DNA of 60,936 nt from an uncultured Bacteroidota bacterium. Lineage in GTDB: Bacteria; Bacteroidota; Bacteroidia; Bacteroidales; P3. Location of the stretch: NCBI GenBank assembly GCA_902771735.1, contig CACXXO010000014.1, positions 1-60,936 of the forward strand, read 5' to 3'. This document shows, in pieces, positions 55,001 through 60,936 of this stretch (positions within the stretch are counted from its first letter, which is position 1; every line of letters starts with the position of its first letter). The notes under the pieces are model-generated. The model made no database searches. It had not been told where the DNA came from and saw only the letters and a list, made by a program, of their open reading frames with translations. A program made the translations under genes and the position numbers.

Positions 55001-56736
55001 TTGTTGACCCGCGAATAGGTGCCGTCGATTCCATTGACGCTTTCGAAGTCCTCCATAAAAGGCAGTGTGGCGAGGGGGGCGCACAGCGTGTGGAACCGCA
55101 CAGGATAGGAGGGGTCGCTCAGCCCCTCTCTGCAGTCGGCTTGCACCAGCAGCTCGTATTCGGTGTTGGGGGAGAGGCCGTTGACGGTGATGCTGTTGCC
55201 GTGTACATAATGCAGGGTGAAGGAGCTGATGTCAGCTCCCGGTGTGCCGATCAGCACAAGGTTGCTGTCGGAGCCGACCACGCCGTCCCATATGACCGAA
55301 ACGCTGTTGTGTGTGGTGTGCGTTATGCTGACGTGCTGCGGTGACGGGCAGGGATTCGCCACCTTGAGGACGACATTGTCAATGATGAAACTATTGTTAG
55401 TCGACGATGGCAAACTGTCGGGCAGCTGTGGGGCGAGGAAGGTGATGTATTTGCCGCTGTCCGAATAGTTTTCAAACCTCACGGCGACAGGATGTATGGA
55501 GTTGATTGCCTCGTTGCTGACATCTATCGTGTCGACGGGGACGAATGTCTGTAAACCGGATTGTTCGAAGGCCAGGATGTCGGAGACGACGCCCACGACG
55601 AGACGGCTTATGTAGTTTGTCTGGGTGCTGCGTATGATGAGGAAGTCGAACTCCAGGTTCTCGACCTGCACGTCGTCGTCGACCCGCGGCAGTGCGGCCC
55701 ACTCGTAGGCTGTGCTCGAGGAGCCCATACTCAGACCCACCGTGTCGTTGTCGACCACGCAATTTACAGGGTATGGATAGTTGACCGTCGGTCGGGAGTC
55801 ACCTTTACGCCAGCAGGGGCTGATGTCCCAAACATGGTAGCCGTAGCTGTATGCCTCAAAATCCTCAGTATAGGGCAGGTCTACATAGCTGAGCGGACGG
55901 CATTCGGTCCGTATGCTGCCTCTCAACCAAGGGCTGGTCTCTCCCCCACACTCGGCAGCGACAGCATATTCGTACTCTGTGTTTTCCGTAAGACCCGAAA
56001 AGGTATAGAATGTGTCAGTAACCCCAGCGACTATATTACTGTTTAGTACGATGGTGAAACTGCTGCCCCCGTTCCCTTCCCAGCTCAACGATACCGCGTT
56101 GTGAGAGGCGGTGACTGTCGGGTTTGCCGGAGGTTGGCACCATTGATCGGTCAGATAGACATCGTCGAGAAATGCACCGAATTGTGAAGGGATGCGCGGA
56201 CAGCGGAAGGCGATATACCTGCCAGTGTCGGTATAGTTGGCAAAACTCACAGAATATAACGTGGCATTTAGGGTAAGATATACCGTGTCTACAGGCACGA
56301 ATGTGGAGGTGTCGTCGGGAGAGTCCATCACTCCCACGATAAACATGGGAAACGGTGCCGACAAGACCGTCCCCTTTGCATAAAATGAGATATGAAGGTT
56401 AGAAATCGGGCCGAGTAAGTTCGTCTCTACAGCTGGCAGCACGGCGTACTCATTGTTTGCGTAGCCGTAATGCTGAAAACTCATACTCTTGCTGCCATTG
56501 ATAACATTCTCTCTCTCGTTGGTAATATATGGGTAATAGGCGCTTGACGTGCCATCGTTGATACGCGTCCAGCATTCGGGGAAAGCATTCCACATCGACG
56601 TCCCTCCTATCGAGTAATGGGGCTCATTCTCGAAATCATTATAATAAGGGAGGCTGCTGATGGTCTCGCACCCCAACTGCGCTTTCGCCACCTGCGCTAC
56701 CATCATCAAGAACAAAGGCAACAATAATCTTTTCAT
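49063..56736 (-). CDS. Giant modular surface protein (adhesin-like) with T9SS sorting domain
   Basis: 2557 residues. Signal peptide MKRLLLPLFLMMVAQVAKA, then eight units of about 255-300 residues starting near 23, 277, 550, 824, 1117, 1373, 1631 and 1928. Seven pair a jelly-roll 'choice-of-anchor J'/cleaved-adhesin module (LPYYNDFEN ... CW ... VGVMDSPDDTSTFVPVDTV) with a fibronectin type III module (NTEYEYAVAAECG). Unit 4 carries a different beta module. Units 6-8 repeat units 1-3 in the same order. The end has an InlB-like repeat (about 2400-2465) and a T9SS sorting domain (about 2479-2557, WRIYPNPTSGELTV). Cell-surface adhesion is the likely role; no catalytic motif is seen. Confidence 0.9.
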   Translation of the reverse strand: MKRLLLPLFLMMVAQVAKAQLGCETISSLPYYNDFENEPHYSIGGTSMWNAFPECWTRINDGTSSAYYPYITNERENVINGSKSMSFQHYGYANNEYAVLPAVETNLLGPISNLHISFYAKGTVLSAPFPMFIVGVMDSPDDTSTFVPVDTVYLTLNATLYSVSFANYTDTGRYIAFRCPRIPSQFGAFLDDVYLTDQWCQPPANPTVTASHNAVSLSWEGNGGSSFTIVLNSNIVAGVTDTFYTFSGLTENTEYEYAVAAECGGETSPWLRGSIRTECRPLSYVDLPYTEDFEAYSYGYHVWDISPCWRKGDSRPTVNYPYPVNCVVDNDTVGLSMGSSSTAYEWAALPRVDDDVQVENLEFDFLIIRSTQTNYISRLVVGVVSDILAFEQSGLQTFVPVDTIDVSNEAINSIHPVAVRFENYSDSGKYITFLAPQLPDSLPSSTNNSFIIDNVVLKVANPCPSPQHVSITHTTHNSVSVIWDGVVGSDSNLVLIGTPGADISSFTLHYVHGNSITVNGLSPNTEYELLVQADCREGLSDPSYPVRFHTLCAPLATLPFMEDFESVNGIDGTYSRVNNLPPCWLYYNTGYPLNVSGGPIVYTDNPYTVYSDQSYVYSGANSMLFNGMNQYAIMPLTDASAHPLSSLQVSFWTKSLRVNNSGRTAYVTVGVMSDPSDTSTFVPIRNVTVSGAMLFERFTIGFANYEGPHGHVALKSESSNMFVVDDIILEEIPNRCPPISAIHTIATASAARLTWEFNTEFGTPTSFEVNYRNVEDTFLTTVVTYEPEMLLTGLAPDSSYWLSVTAECGGLNGDADTIVFRTQGLPCSSWDTIARSADTLVLGNPGTATNTQYPVCANAPFSIVQHLFLASEIPATGPTTLTGIGFDYADNQPYQIGNCEIYLYHSPSTDLSNVTNPNLIVMGQPVFTGTLGFTTEGWNYIPFNQGTFEYDGISNLCVVITKNNGVAIPTPRSFRQENTPDRIVTRWAGRPNRNVSYSLGTTNLNMRSNTRLITGGQDIYCTGRATCIPPVTLVDTSVAGIVRLLWIPGYHETSWDVDYRLVNPTDTGEWVNVATETTATEHLFSVADLEPGSIYELRVTANCTDTLLSSSVTVTTPCIPLSIPFHYGFEGLPTGSNTVPANIHCWHHLNDATTYNGHPVISSGAHTGNRGLGFGVSASMYYCNYQAIVLPPVDVSIDAINALYLNFWAKSSTRNDDPVLIVGVMTNPNDINTFQAVDSVFIDPAIRVWDRYEVSFENYNGDGQYIAIRANRPSLADWTATIDDITIGYEPMCRRVGNIRFRDVTTDSATVYWTRGGSETAWELTIGDSIYYLTDTVFNIHGLEADTVYTVSIRAICGAGDTSSYWSSSFHTPCYLLSNLPLINDFENTPYYSLHTTSYVEAFPTCWKRVNDLPSNNSYNGRPYNRHNGTSGIHGDNSMYWELTTEYKNLYVVLPPVDKGAYNIRDLYLMFYARTLSNSDIRGSYIIGVMDHDGDTANFIPVDTVTPTIDAALYTVSFACYNGTGNYVAIRGSIPSYGRELLLDDVVLTNQLCYPVSHLRASCTDTSVTLVWSPEGNNSFTAVLGNDTVRGITDTFYTFHPLANNTLYNYAVAAECTGLSSVFQTGSIQTECPPLTYDDLPFREDFESYEYGYEEDINPCWRRGSVPSRISSRPHATHTYIGEDTVGFNMSSGSNNYRWAALPRLDTSIDITELEVNFLIERPGSGVSPIPYSRLIVGVAEDVTWFSGYLPAASMELSAPSHAYTYSGFVPVDTVDLSDEPVASLHSVTVRFVNYTGSGRYIVFYTPSPGSDTLPSNGFDLDNIELRLSRPCPTPEHVRVTHVTDDSVFATWDCGLHPCGAYGNANPDQWLVFVGAPGFDIGSVEPQIFYDNSASIGGLDPNRDYELVVIAICGGSEGYPSYPAPFHTLCGPLVTLPFVEDFESVRGIPSYDTHSPENTLPDCWLYYNTCYGGGPWVHNDSTYVHGGTNALRFHAPCPSSDQLAIMPLTDSTLYPVSSLQVSFWMRTAHFYYNSFIVVGVMSDPTDTATFVAVDTARIVSLNGYSRHTVRLDRYFGPHGHVAFMAPHDIPQSNRPYIDDIVLDELPCAPADNLHAVYASLDSLTIAWSDTSRSSTLWHVEYDTIDFIPGTSDRSGAGGLVMVGCGEGQIDSSSLVRHHSSLTLTGLASGTVYHIYVYPSCFDSVVARHLAASTLHSSPHTLPFSGGFDDDDNSDGWTLTGNNQHNRWVIGEATGHPGRSLYISDNGIHNNYSGQASTVFATRALRFDSVGDYLYSFDWRCNGEMHYDYLRAAIVPAYMVLTAGDLCGFDGIEVPEGGIALDNQSYLNQSTTWQNLAGSFHITTPGNYLLVFLWHNNLGGYYQTPAAVDNINIMLGGGALPPPSHIVTVSVNNAEYGTVTGGGLYNHGDTATLVAMPRTGHLFSQWDDGDTTNPRNVVVTSDTSLTAIFLPVEGIGVVSVDNWRIYPNPTSGELTVDAGTQLAATHLTDMLGRRQELTPTAVGAGVYSLDISTYPPATYLLTLIASDGSEHTLRLLKK

Positions 56737-56929
56737 GACCTGAAACTTAATATTACTATTTCATTATATATAAAACTGCCTTGAGCAGGGAAATTATTTC
56801 ATTCTCAGCACAAGTGAGGTTGTTTTTGGCAAAATAGAGCGTATAAGGACTTGTATGGGGATGTGATAGTGTTGGAAATCAATTGATTATATATGCTCGG
56901 TGCTCTAAAAACATAAATAATTACTTGTG

Positions 56930-56959
56930 CAAATATACAAAAATATTTACACATGCAAA
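56930..56959 (-). promoter_or_regulatory. Promoter of the giant surface-protein gene
   Basis: Minus strand: TTTG (56956-56959), 18-base spacer, TATATTTG (56930-56937). It would give an unusually long leader of about 185 bases, in which I recognise no riboswitch. The -33 box lies in the T-tract of the tRNA-Gln terminator. Confidence 0.55.
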
Positions 56960-56988
56960 AAAAAGAAAGCACCCTTTGTGGGGTGCTT
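56952..56988 (-). terminator. Terminator of tRNA-Gln
   Basis: Stem AAGCACCC/GGGTGCTT, six-base loop, then an eight-T stretch on the minus strand. Confidence 0.88.
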
Positions 56989-56992
56989 CTTG

Positions 56993-57064
56993 TTGTCCTA
57001 CCTGGATTCGAACCAAGACAAGCTGATCCAGAGTCAGATGTGCTACCGTTACACCATAGGACAA
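56993..57064 (-). tRNA. tRNA-Gln (CTG)
   Basis: 72 bases on the minus strand; acceptor TTGTCCT/AGGACAA, anticodon loop CTCTGGA giving CTG, T-loop TTCGAAT. The outer anticodon-stem pair is a T-C mismatch. CCA is not encoded. Confidence 0.93.
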
Positions 57065-57093
57065 TCGGTATTTTTTTCTCTCAAAAACGGGTG

Positions 57094-57124
57094 CAAAAGT
57101 ACAACCTTTTTTGGAACTGACAAA
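57094..57124 (-). promoter_or_regulatory. Promoter of tRNA-Gln
   Basis: Minus strand: TTTG (57121-57124), 19-base spacer TCAGTTCCAAAAAAGGTTG, TACTTTTG (57094-57101). Nearly identical to the promoter at 33097. A further TAATTTTG (57163-57170) upstream could be a second start. Confidence 0.82.
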
Positions 57125-57227
57125 ATTTTTTTTCAATCGGACATCCGTTGCTATGCTTAAAGTGCAAAATTACAAATGTTTGCCGGCTCTAAAAATTTCA
57201 TCTTCGGCTTCGGTTGTGACCCCTTTT

Positions 57228-58361
57228 TTACTCGTCGGGCAAGGTGAATTTCACCGGAATGTTGAATTGCACGCGCACCGCTTCACCGTGGTGCATGCCG
57301 GGAATCCAGCGTGGCATCATCTTCACCACGCGGACGACCTCTTGGCCGCATCCTCCACCGATATCACGCAGGAGGAGAGGTTTGGTGATGCTGCCGTCCT
57401 TTTCCACGACGAAGGTGACATACACCTTGCCCTCGATGCCGTTCTCCTTGGCCTGCTGGGGATATTCGATATGCTCCGCCAGCCATTTGTAGAGGGCGTC
57501 CATTCCACCGGGAAACTGTGGGTCTTCATCCACTGTCACAAATACATCGGCCATGTCGTCGTCAGGCATCGCTCCCGTTTCGCCTACGACGGTCAGCGCC
57601 ATGAAAGGTATCGTCACCGTGACAATCGACGCCACGGGTCCTTTGCCGGGGATGCCGGCGGGCTTCCATTGGGGCATGGTGTTGATGAGGCGACGGGCCT
57701 CGTTGTTGCAGCCCTCGAGGCCTTTGAGGATGCGGTAGCCCGACACGTGGCCGTCGCTTTCGATGCGCAGCGCCGTCACCACCTCGCCCACCACGCCGCT
57801 CTCCTGGAGCTGCGACGGGATCTGGGTGTGGCGATCGATCCAACGGGAGAGCTCCTGCTGTCCGCCGGGGAACTCCGCTTTGACGGGCGGGTCGGAATAG
57901 TAGCCGTCGTAGAAAGGGTCAGCCGAAGAGCTCTTGGGCGTGGGGAACTCCTCGGGGTAGTTTGGGTCGCCCAACGTCACGATGCCTTCGAGTTCGGGAA
58001 GGAGTGAGTCGGGGTAGGGAGGAGGCGGCGGGATGAGGGTGTCGTCGGGTCCCAGCTCCTCGAAGACTTCGTCGGACGGCAGGCTGTCGGCGTTCACCAG
58101 AGGGCCGTTGTGGTTGGCGTTGCAGGCCGCCAGAGAGAGACTGAGGCCGGCCACGGTGGCGGCTTTGCCGAGTTTGAGGCGGCTGGCCAGCGACTGCTCG
58201 AGGTATCGCACCTCGGCCTCGCAGCGCGGACAGGTGCCGCGGCAGGGCCCCTCGTAGGTGCACTCCCGCAGCTCCAGCGGGATATTGTTCTCCTCGGCGA
58301 TGTGCTGTCGCACCGCCTTGAGCTGCTTGCAGATGCTTTTCCCTCGGAATGACGGTTTCAT
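57228..58361 (-). CDS. TonB-family protein with two TonB C-terminal domains and a Cys-rich N-terminus
   Basis: 377 residues. The first 60 residues carry Cys 34, 40, 44, 47 (CTYEGPCRGTCPRC), a possible zinc or Fe-S site, and are probably cytoplasmic. A short hydrophobic segment (about 66-80, ending LSLAAC) comes next; it could be a membrane anchor or a late lipobox. A Pro-rich linker (IPPPPPYP) leads to two TonB_C domains (about 165-255 and 285-377), each with FPGG and a GxV-type core (VVGEVVTALRIESDG; IEGKVYVTFVVEKDG). TonB passes energy from the inner membrane to outer-membrane receptors; ExbB/ExbD are not nearby. Confidence 0.82.
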   Translation of the reverse strand: MKPSFRGKSICKQLKAVRQHIAEENNIPLELRECTYEGPCRGTCPRCEAEVRYLEQSLASRLKLGKAATVAGLSLSLAACNANHNGPLVNADSLPSDEVFEELGPDDTLIPPPPPYPDSLLPELEGIVTLGDPNYPEEFPTPKSSSADPFYDGYYSDPPVKAEFPGGQQELSRWIDRHTQIPSQLQESGVVGEVVTALRIESDGHVSGYRILKGLEGCNNEARRLINTMPQWKPAGIPGKGPVASIVTVTIPFMALTVVGETGAMPDDDMADVFVTVDEDPQFPGGMDALYKWLAEHIEYPQQAKENGIEGKVYVTFVVEKDGSITKPLLLRDIGGGCGQEVVRVVKMMPRWIPGMHHGEAVRVQFNIPVKFTLPDE

Positions 58362-58449
58362 AGGACAAAATGTTTTTCGGTCTCTATATACTATTATAAC
58401 AGAGAAAAAGACAAATCTCTACAAGCGGGGTAAAATTTAACAGTTTTTT

Positions 58450-59358
58450 TTAGAACTTGACGATGTCGATGAGGCGCACACCGTCGAGCCAGACGGCGAT
58501 GCAACCCACGGCGCCGAGGTCGCCAGCGGCCTCCCAGTTCTCGATGGGCTGGAGGGTGCGGGCGTCGACGATCTCGAAATATTCGGGCTCGAATTTCAGT
58601 CCGTCGGGGCAGAGGGAGGGGTTCACCTCGTGGAACGAGGCCAGGGTGTCGAGCACCCACTCCTTCACGTCGTCAACCTCCTCATATTCGGCCATCTCGG
58701 CGGCCTGCTCGAGGGTGGCGTTGATGGTGGGAGCGATGGCGCGGGCGGCAGGGGAGAGGCGCATGTTGCGGCTGCTGAGGGCCAGGCCGTCGTCGGCACG
58801 CACGATGGGGCAGGGGACGAGCTCGATGGGATACTTTATCTGTTCCAGCAGGGCGCGGATGACGGCAATCTGCTGGTAGTCCTTCTCGCCGAAGTAGGCG
58901 CGGCGGGGTTGTGCCAAGTCGAAGAGACGGCGCACCACCACGGCGACGCCGGAGAAGTGGCCCGGACGGCGCGGTCCTTCCATCACCTCCTCGACGGGAC
59001 CGAAGTGGTAGACCTCCTTGGGCTCGCCCTGGGGGTACATCTCCTCCACCGTGGGGGTGAAAGCCAGCAGCTCCTTGGCCTTGCGGCCTTCCATGCGGTC
59101 GATGAGGCCGGCGATGAGCTCGAGGTCGGCCTCGATGGTGCGGGGGTACTTCTCCAGGTCCTCTTTGTTGTTGAACTGGATGGGGTTGACGAAGAGGGAG
59201 ACGACGACGAAGTCGTTCTCCTTGAGGGCGCGCTCGATGAGCGAGAGGTGGCCCTCGTGTAGGGCTCCCATGGTGGGCACAAGGCCTATCTCGAGATTTT
59301 GTTTTTTAGCTTCTTTCACGGCCAACTCGAGGTCGGCGGCTTTGATAATCTGTTTCAT
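58450..59358 (-). CDS. panC: Pantothenate synthetase
   Basis: ATP-dependent joining of pantoate and beta-alanine; cytoplasmic. 302 residues. HIGH-type motif PTMGALHEGH (28-37), FVNPIQFN, FGEKDYQQ and the KMSKS-like SSRNMRLS are present. About 20 residues longer than most PanC, with the extra length in a Lys-rich stretch near 90-105. Last gene of the yciO-holin-like-panC unit (three-base gap before it); panB and panD are absent from the window. Confidence 0.97.
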   Translation of the reverse strand: MKQIIKAADLELAVKEAKKQNLEIGLVPTMGALHEGHLSLIERALKENDFVVVSLFVNPIQFNNKEDLEKYPRTIEADLELIAGLIDRMEGRKAKELLAFTPTVEEMYPQGEPKEVYHFGPVEEVMEGPRRPGHFSGVAVVVRRLFDLAQPRRAYFGEKDYQQIAVIRALLEQIKYPIELVPCPIVRADDGLALSSRNMRLSPAARAIAPTINATLEQAAEMAEYEEVDDVKEWVLDTLASFHEVNPSLCPDGLKFEPEYFEIVDARTLQPIENWEAAGDLGAVGCIAVWLDGVRLIDIVKF

Positions 59359-59361
59359 ATT

Positions 59362-59835
59362 TCAGTCTTTTATTTCTTCGTAAGGGGTGAATCCTTCGTC
59401 GTCGGTATTGTCGTCCTGCTGCTGCGGTTGCTGCTGCAACGGTTTGCGGTTGAGGTACTTGTTGGGCAGTTCGAGCAGGTAGTTGACGCCCATCAGCACG
59501 AGGCTGAAGAGCAGGGCCGAGCCGAAGGTGTCGACGTGGAATCCCTTCACCAGCTCGGAGGCCATGAGGATGATGAGGGCGTTGATGACAAAGAGGAAGA
59601 GACCCAGCGTGATGGCCGTCACCGGCAGGGTGATGACGATGAGGACGGGACGGATGATGTTGTTGAGAAGCGAGATGACGATGGCGGTGAGCAGCACCGA
59701 ACCCCAAGAGCTTACCTCCACTCCCGGCAGCAGCCAGGCGCCCACCATCACGGCAATCATCAGCAGCATCAGGCGTGTGAAGCATCCCGCCTGCCCGTTG
59801 TAGAACGTCCCTCCGTTGTTAATCGTGATTTTCAT
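59362..59835 (-). CDS. YvlD/phage-holin-IV-like membrane protein
   Basis: 157 residues with four hydrophobic segments (about 20-37, 45-70, 72-95, 103-125) and the family stretch NNIIRPVLIVITLPVTAITLG. These chromosomal proteins share a Pfam family name with phage holins but are housekeeping membrane proteins of unknown role. The tail is Gln/Asp-rich. It overlaps the upstream yciO stop by four bases (ATGA), so it is translationally coupled. Confidence 0.82.
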   Translation of the reverse strand: MKITINNGGTFYNGQAGCFTRLMLLMIAVMVGAWLLPGVEVSSWGSVLLTAIVISLLNNIIRPVLIVITLPVTAITLGLFLFVINALIILMASELVKGFHVDTFGSALLFSLVLMGVNYLLELPNKYLNRKPLQQQPQQQDDNTDDEGFTPYEEIKD

Positions 59836-60449
59836 AGGTTTAGCTCTCCTTTACCCTGGCGGACGACCTCGATGCCGTCCGAGCAGTCGACCACTGTCGA
59901 GGGCTCGGCGTCGGCAATGCCGCCGTCGACCACGAGGTCGACCCGCGACCCGAAGCGGTCGTGGATAAGTTCTGGGTCACAGTAGTTCTCGGGCTCGTCG
60001 TCTTCGCCCAGGGGACGTACCGAAGTGGCGATGAGCGGACAGCCCACCTCCTCGATGATGGCGCGCGCGATGTCGTTCTCGGGCACTCGTATGCCGATGG
60101 TCTTGTTGGCATTCTGATAGTTGCGGGGCACGCTGCCGCTGGCCTCCATGATGAAGGTGTAAGGTCCTGGAAGCGAGGATTTCAGCAATGCAAAGGTTTC
60201 TTTGTCCATAGCGCGGACGTATTCCGAGGCCTGGCTCAGCGAGGCACAGAGCATCGAGTATTTGGCCTGCTTCAGCTTGTAGCCTTTCAGCTGGGCAATG
60301 GCTTCGGCGGCCTTCTTGTGCTCCATGCTGCAGGCGAAACAATAGAGCGTGTCGGTGGGCAGGATGACGATGCCACCGTCACGCAGTGTGTCGGCTATCC
60401 TCCTCACTTCCCGCACGTTGGGATTCCCGTTATAGAGTTTTACGATCAT
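59832..60449 (-). CDS. YciO-type Sua5/YrdC-family protein
   Basis: 205 residues with the YrdC fold: ILPTDTLYCFACSMEHKKAA, PGPYTFIMEAS, KTIGIRVPEN and CPLIATSVRPLGEDD. The length and the PGPYTFI/PRNYQNANKTIG region are closer to E. coli YciO than to TsaC, which makes threonylcarbamoyl-AMP for tRNA t6A modification. Function could therefore be t6A synthesis or the unknown YciO role. First gene of the three-gene unit. Confidence 0.85.
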   Translation of the reverse strand: MIVKLYNGNPNVREVRRIADTLRDGGIVILPTDTLYCFACSMEHKKAAEAIAQLKGYKLKQAKYSMLCASLSQASEYVRAMDKETFALLKSSLPGPYTFIMEASGSVPRNYQNANKTIGIRVPENDIARAIIEEVGCPLIATSVRPLGEDDEPENYCDPELIHDRFGSRVDLVVDGGIADAEPSTVVDCSDGIEVVRQGKGELNL

Positions 60450-60472
60450 AGTTCCTCTCGAAAAAGAAAATG

Positions 60473-60480
60473 CAAAAGTA
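60473..60480 (-). promoter_or_regulatory. -7 box of the yciO unit
   Basis: TACTTTTG followed by CATTTTC on the minus strand, 24 bases before the ATG; no clear -33 box. Confidence 0.5.
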
Positions 60481-60509
60481 ACAAAATAATTTAATATAGT
60501 AGAAAATTT

Positions 60510-60936
60510 TTATAAAAACGGCCTCCCTCGCTGTCGAGTCTCATCCCTGTCGGCCATTGCTCCGTCGGTAGAGACGCCGCAGGGCGTATTTGCCTCGGTG
60601 ACTTCCATGTCGATGCTTTGCTCCTCACCCTCAGTCTCTTGCTGCGGGTTCGAGCCGCCGTAGGCGGTGTTCGAGCAGCGGCCGCGCTCGTCCTGCACGA
60701 AGGCGTAGACGTGCACCTCCTTGCCCGCCATGATTTGCGGCAGCACGGTGCTCATGTGCTTCATCCTGCGGTAGACGGCGTTGGCCAGATAGCCCACTCC
60801 CACCTCGGGGCACCAAACCCAGACATAGACATTGTCGAACTGGCTGCACGACAGGTGCAGCGGGTTCTTCTCGAAGCTGACTTCCAGCACGTTGTCCGCG
60901 TCGACGCCCCACTCCGTGATGGCCACCGGCGCCACC
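60510..60936 (-). CDS. DUF6266-family protein (copy 2), cut by window end
   Basis: The visible 142 C-terminal residues match copy 1 at 19130: VAPVAITEW, EKNPLHLSC, NVYVWVWCPEVGVGYL, VYRRMKHMSTVLP and EVHVYAFVQDERG. The start lies beyond the window. As in copy 1, the last 45 residues are unrelated low-complexity sequence, so the conserved part ends at CSNTAYG. Confidence 0.78.
   Translation of the reverse strand, partial: VAPVAITEWGVDADNVLEVSFEKNPLHLSCSQFDNVYVWVWCPEVGVGYLANAVYRRMKHMSTVLPQIMAGKEVHVYAFVQDERGRCSNTAYGGSNPQQETEGEEQSIDMEVTEANTPCGVSTDGAMADRDETRQRGRPFL

Noticed and set aside
59362-59835. Phage-holin family hit as a sign of prophage
   Set aside because: The family name covers chromosomal four-helix membrane proteins; neighbours are panC and yciO and no other phage gene is present.

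Overview
The window looks like a chromosome segment of an anaerobic, fermentative member of the Bacteroidales (gut or rumen type, probably a metagenome assembly). The evidence is of several kinds. Promoters are of the Bacteroidetes type (TTTG, about 19-20 bases, TAnnTTTG). Two proteins end in type IX secretion (T9SS) sorting domains. There are a DUF4836 lipoprotein, DUF6266 proteins, a BspA-like leucine-rich-repeat protein and a metal-linked TonB receptor operon. Menaquinone genes, a methylmalonyl-CoA mutase and the [FeFe]-hydrogenase maturase HydG are also present. Most of the window is ordinary core genome; I see no CRISPR array, insertion sequence, prophage or conjugative module.

Layout. 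0-8 kb: 3' end of glutamate dehydrogenase (frameshifted), aroQ, a large membrane protein with an EF-hand-like loop, a secreted endonuclease/phosphatase-like protein, aspS-menA-menG. 8-16 kb: a 998-residue Sel1-repeat protein; rpmF and its YceD partner; a metal operon (Cys-rich secreted protein, TonB receptor, heavy-metal-binding protein); a LysE-type exporter; a BspA-like protein. 16-24 kb: methylmalonyl-CoA mutase large subunit, a DUF6266 protein, then thrS-infC-rpmI-rplT-rplS. 24-33 kb: VanX-like dipeptidase, guanine deaminase, low-molecular-weight phosphatase, a PurL-like fragment protein, a lipoprotein/ABC-exporter operon, mutS. 33-35 kb: six tRNAs, then rpsF-rpsR-rplI. 35-45 kb: C10 peptidase with sorting domain, orphan histidine kinase, mtnN-luxS, two outer-membrane barrels, hydG with its small regulator, a YjgR-type ATPase, a small secreted protein. 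45-57 kb: two transglutaminase-like DUF3857 proteins and a 2557-residue modular surface protein. 57-61 kb: tRNA-Gln, a double-domain TonB protein, panC/holin-like/yciO operon, and a second DUF6266 gene cut by the window end.

How genes work together. menA-menG complete late menaquinone synthesis; mtnN-luxS form the S-adenosylhomocysteine recycling/AI-2 pair; thrS-infC-rpmI-rplT is the classic translation cluster, with infC apparently starting at ATA; hydG and the TM1266-like protein belong to hydrogenase assembly; the TonB receptor with its two small Cys-containing partners looks like one metal-handling unit.

The most unusual material is non-coding. Five intergenic arrays have a strict 11-bp period and partly mirrored arms (1.1, 4.5, 20.06, 30.3 and 42.1 kb), two of them sharing 65 identical bases in opposite orientation. 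Three tandem arrays have a 7-bp period, two of them inside genes. Four promoters share the sequence of the spacer as well as the boxes. There are also one or two candidate small transcripts.
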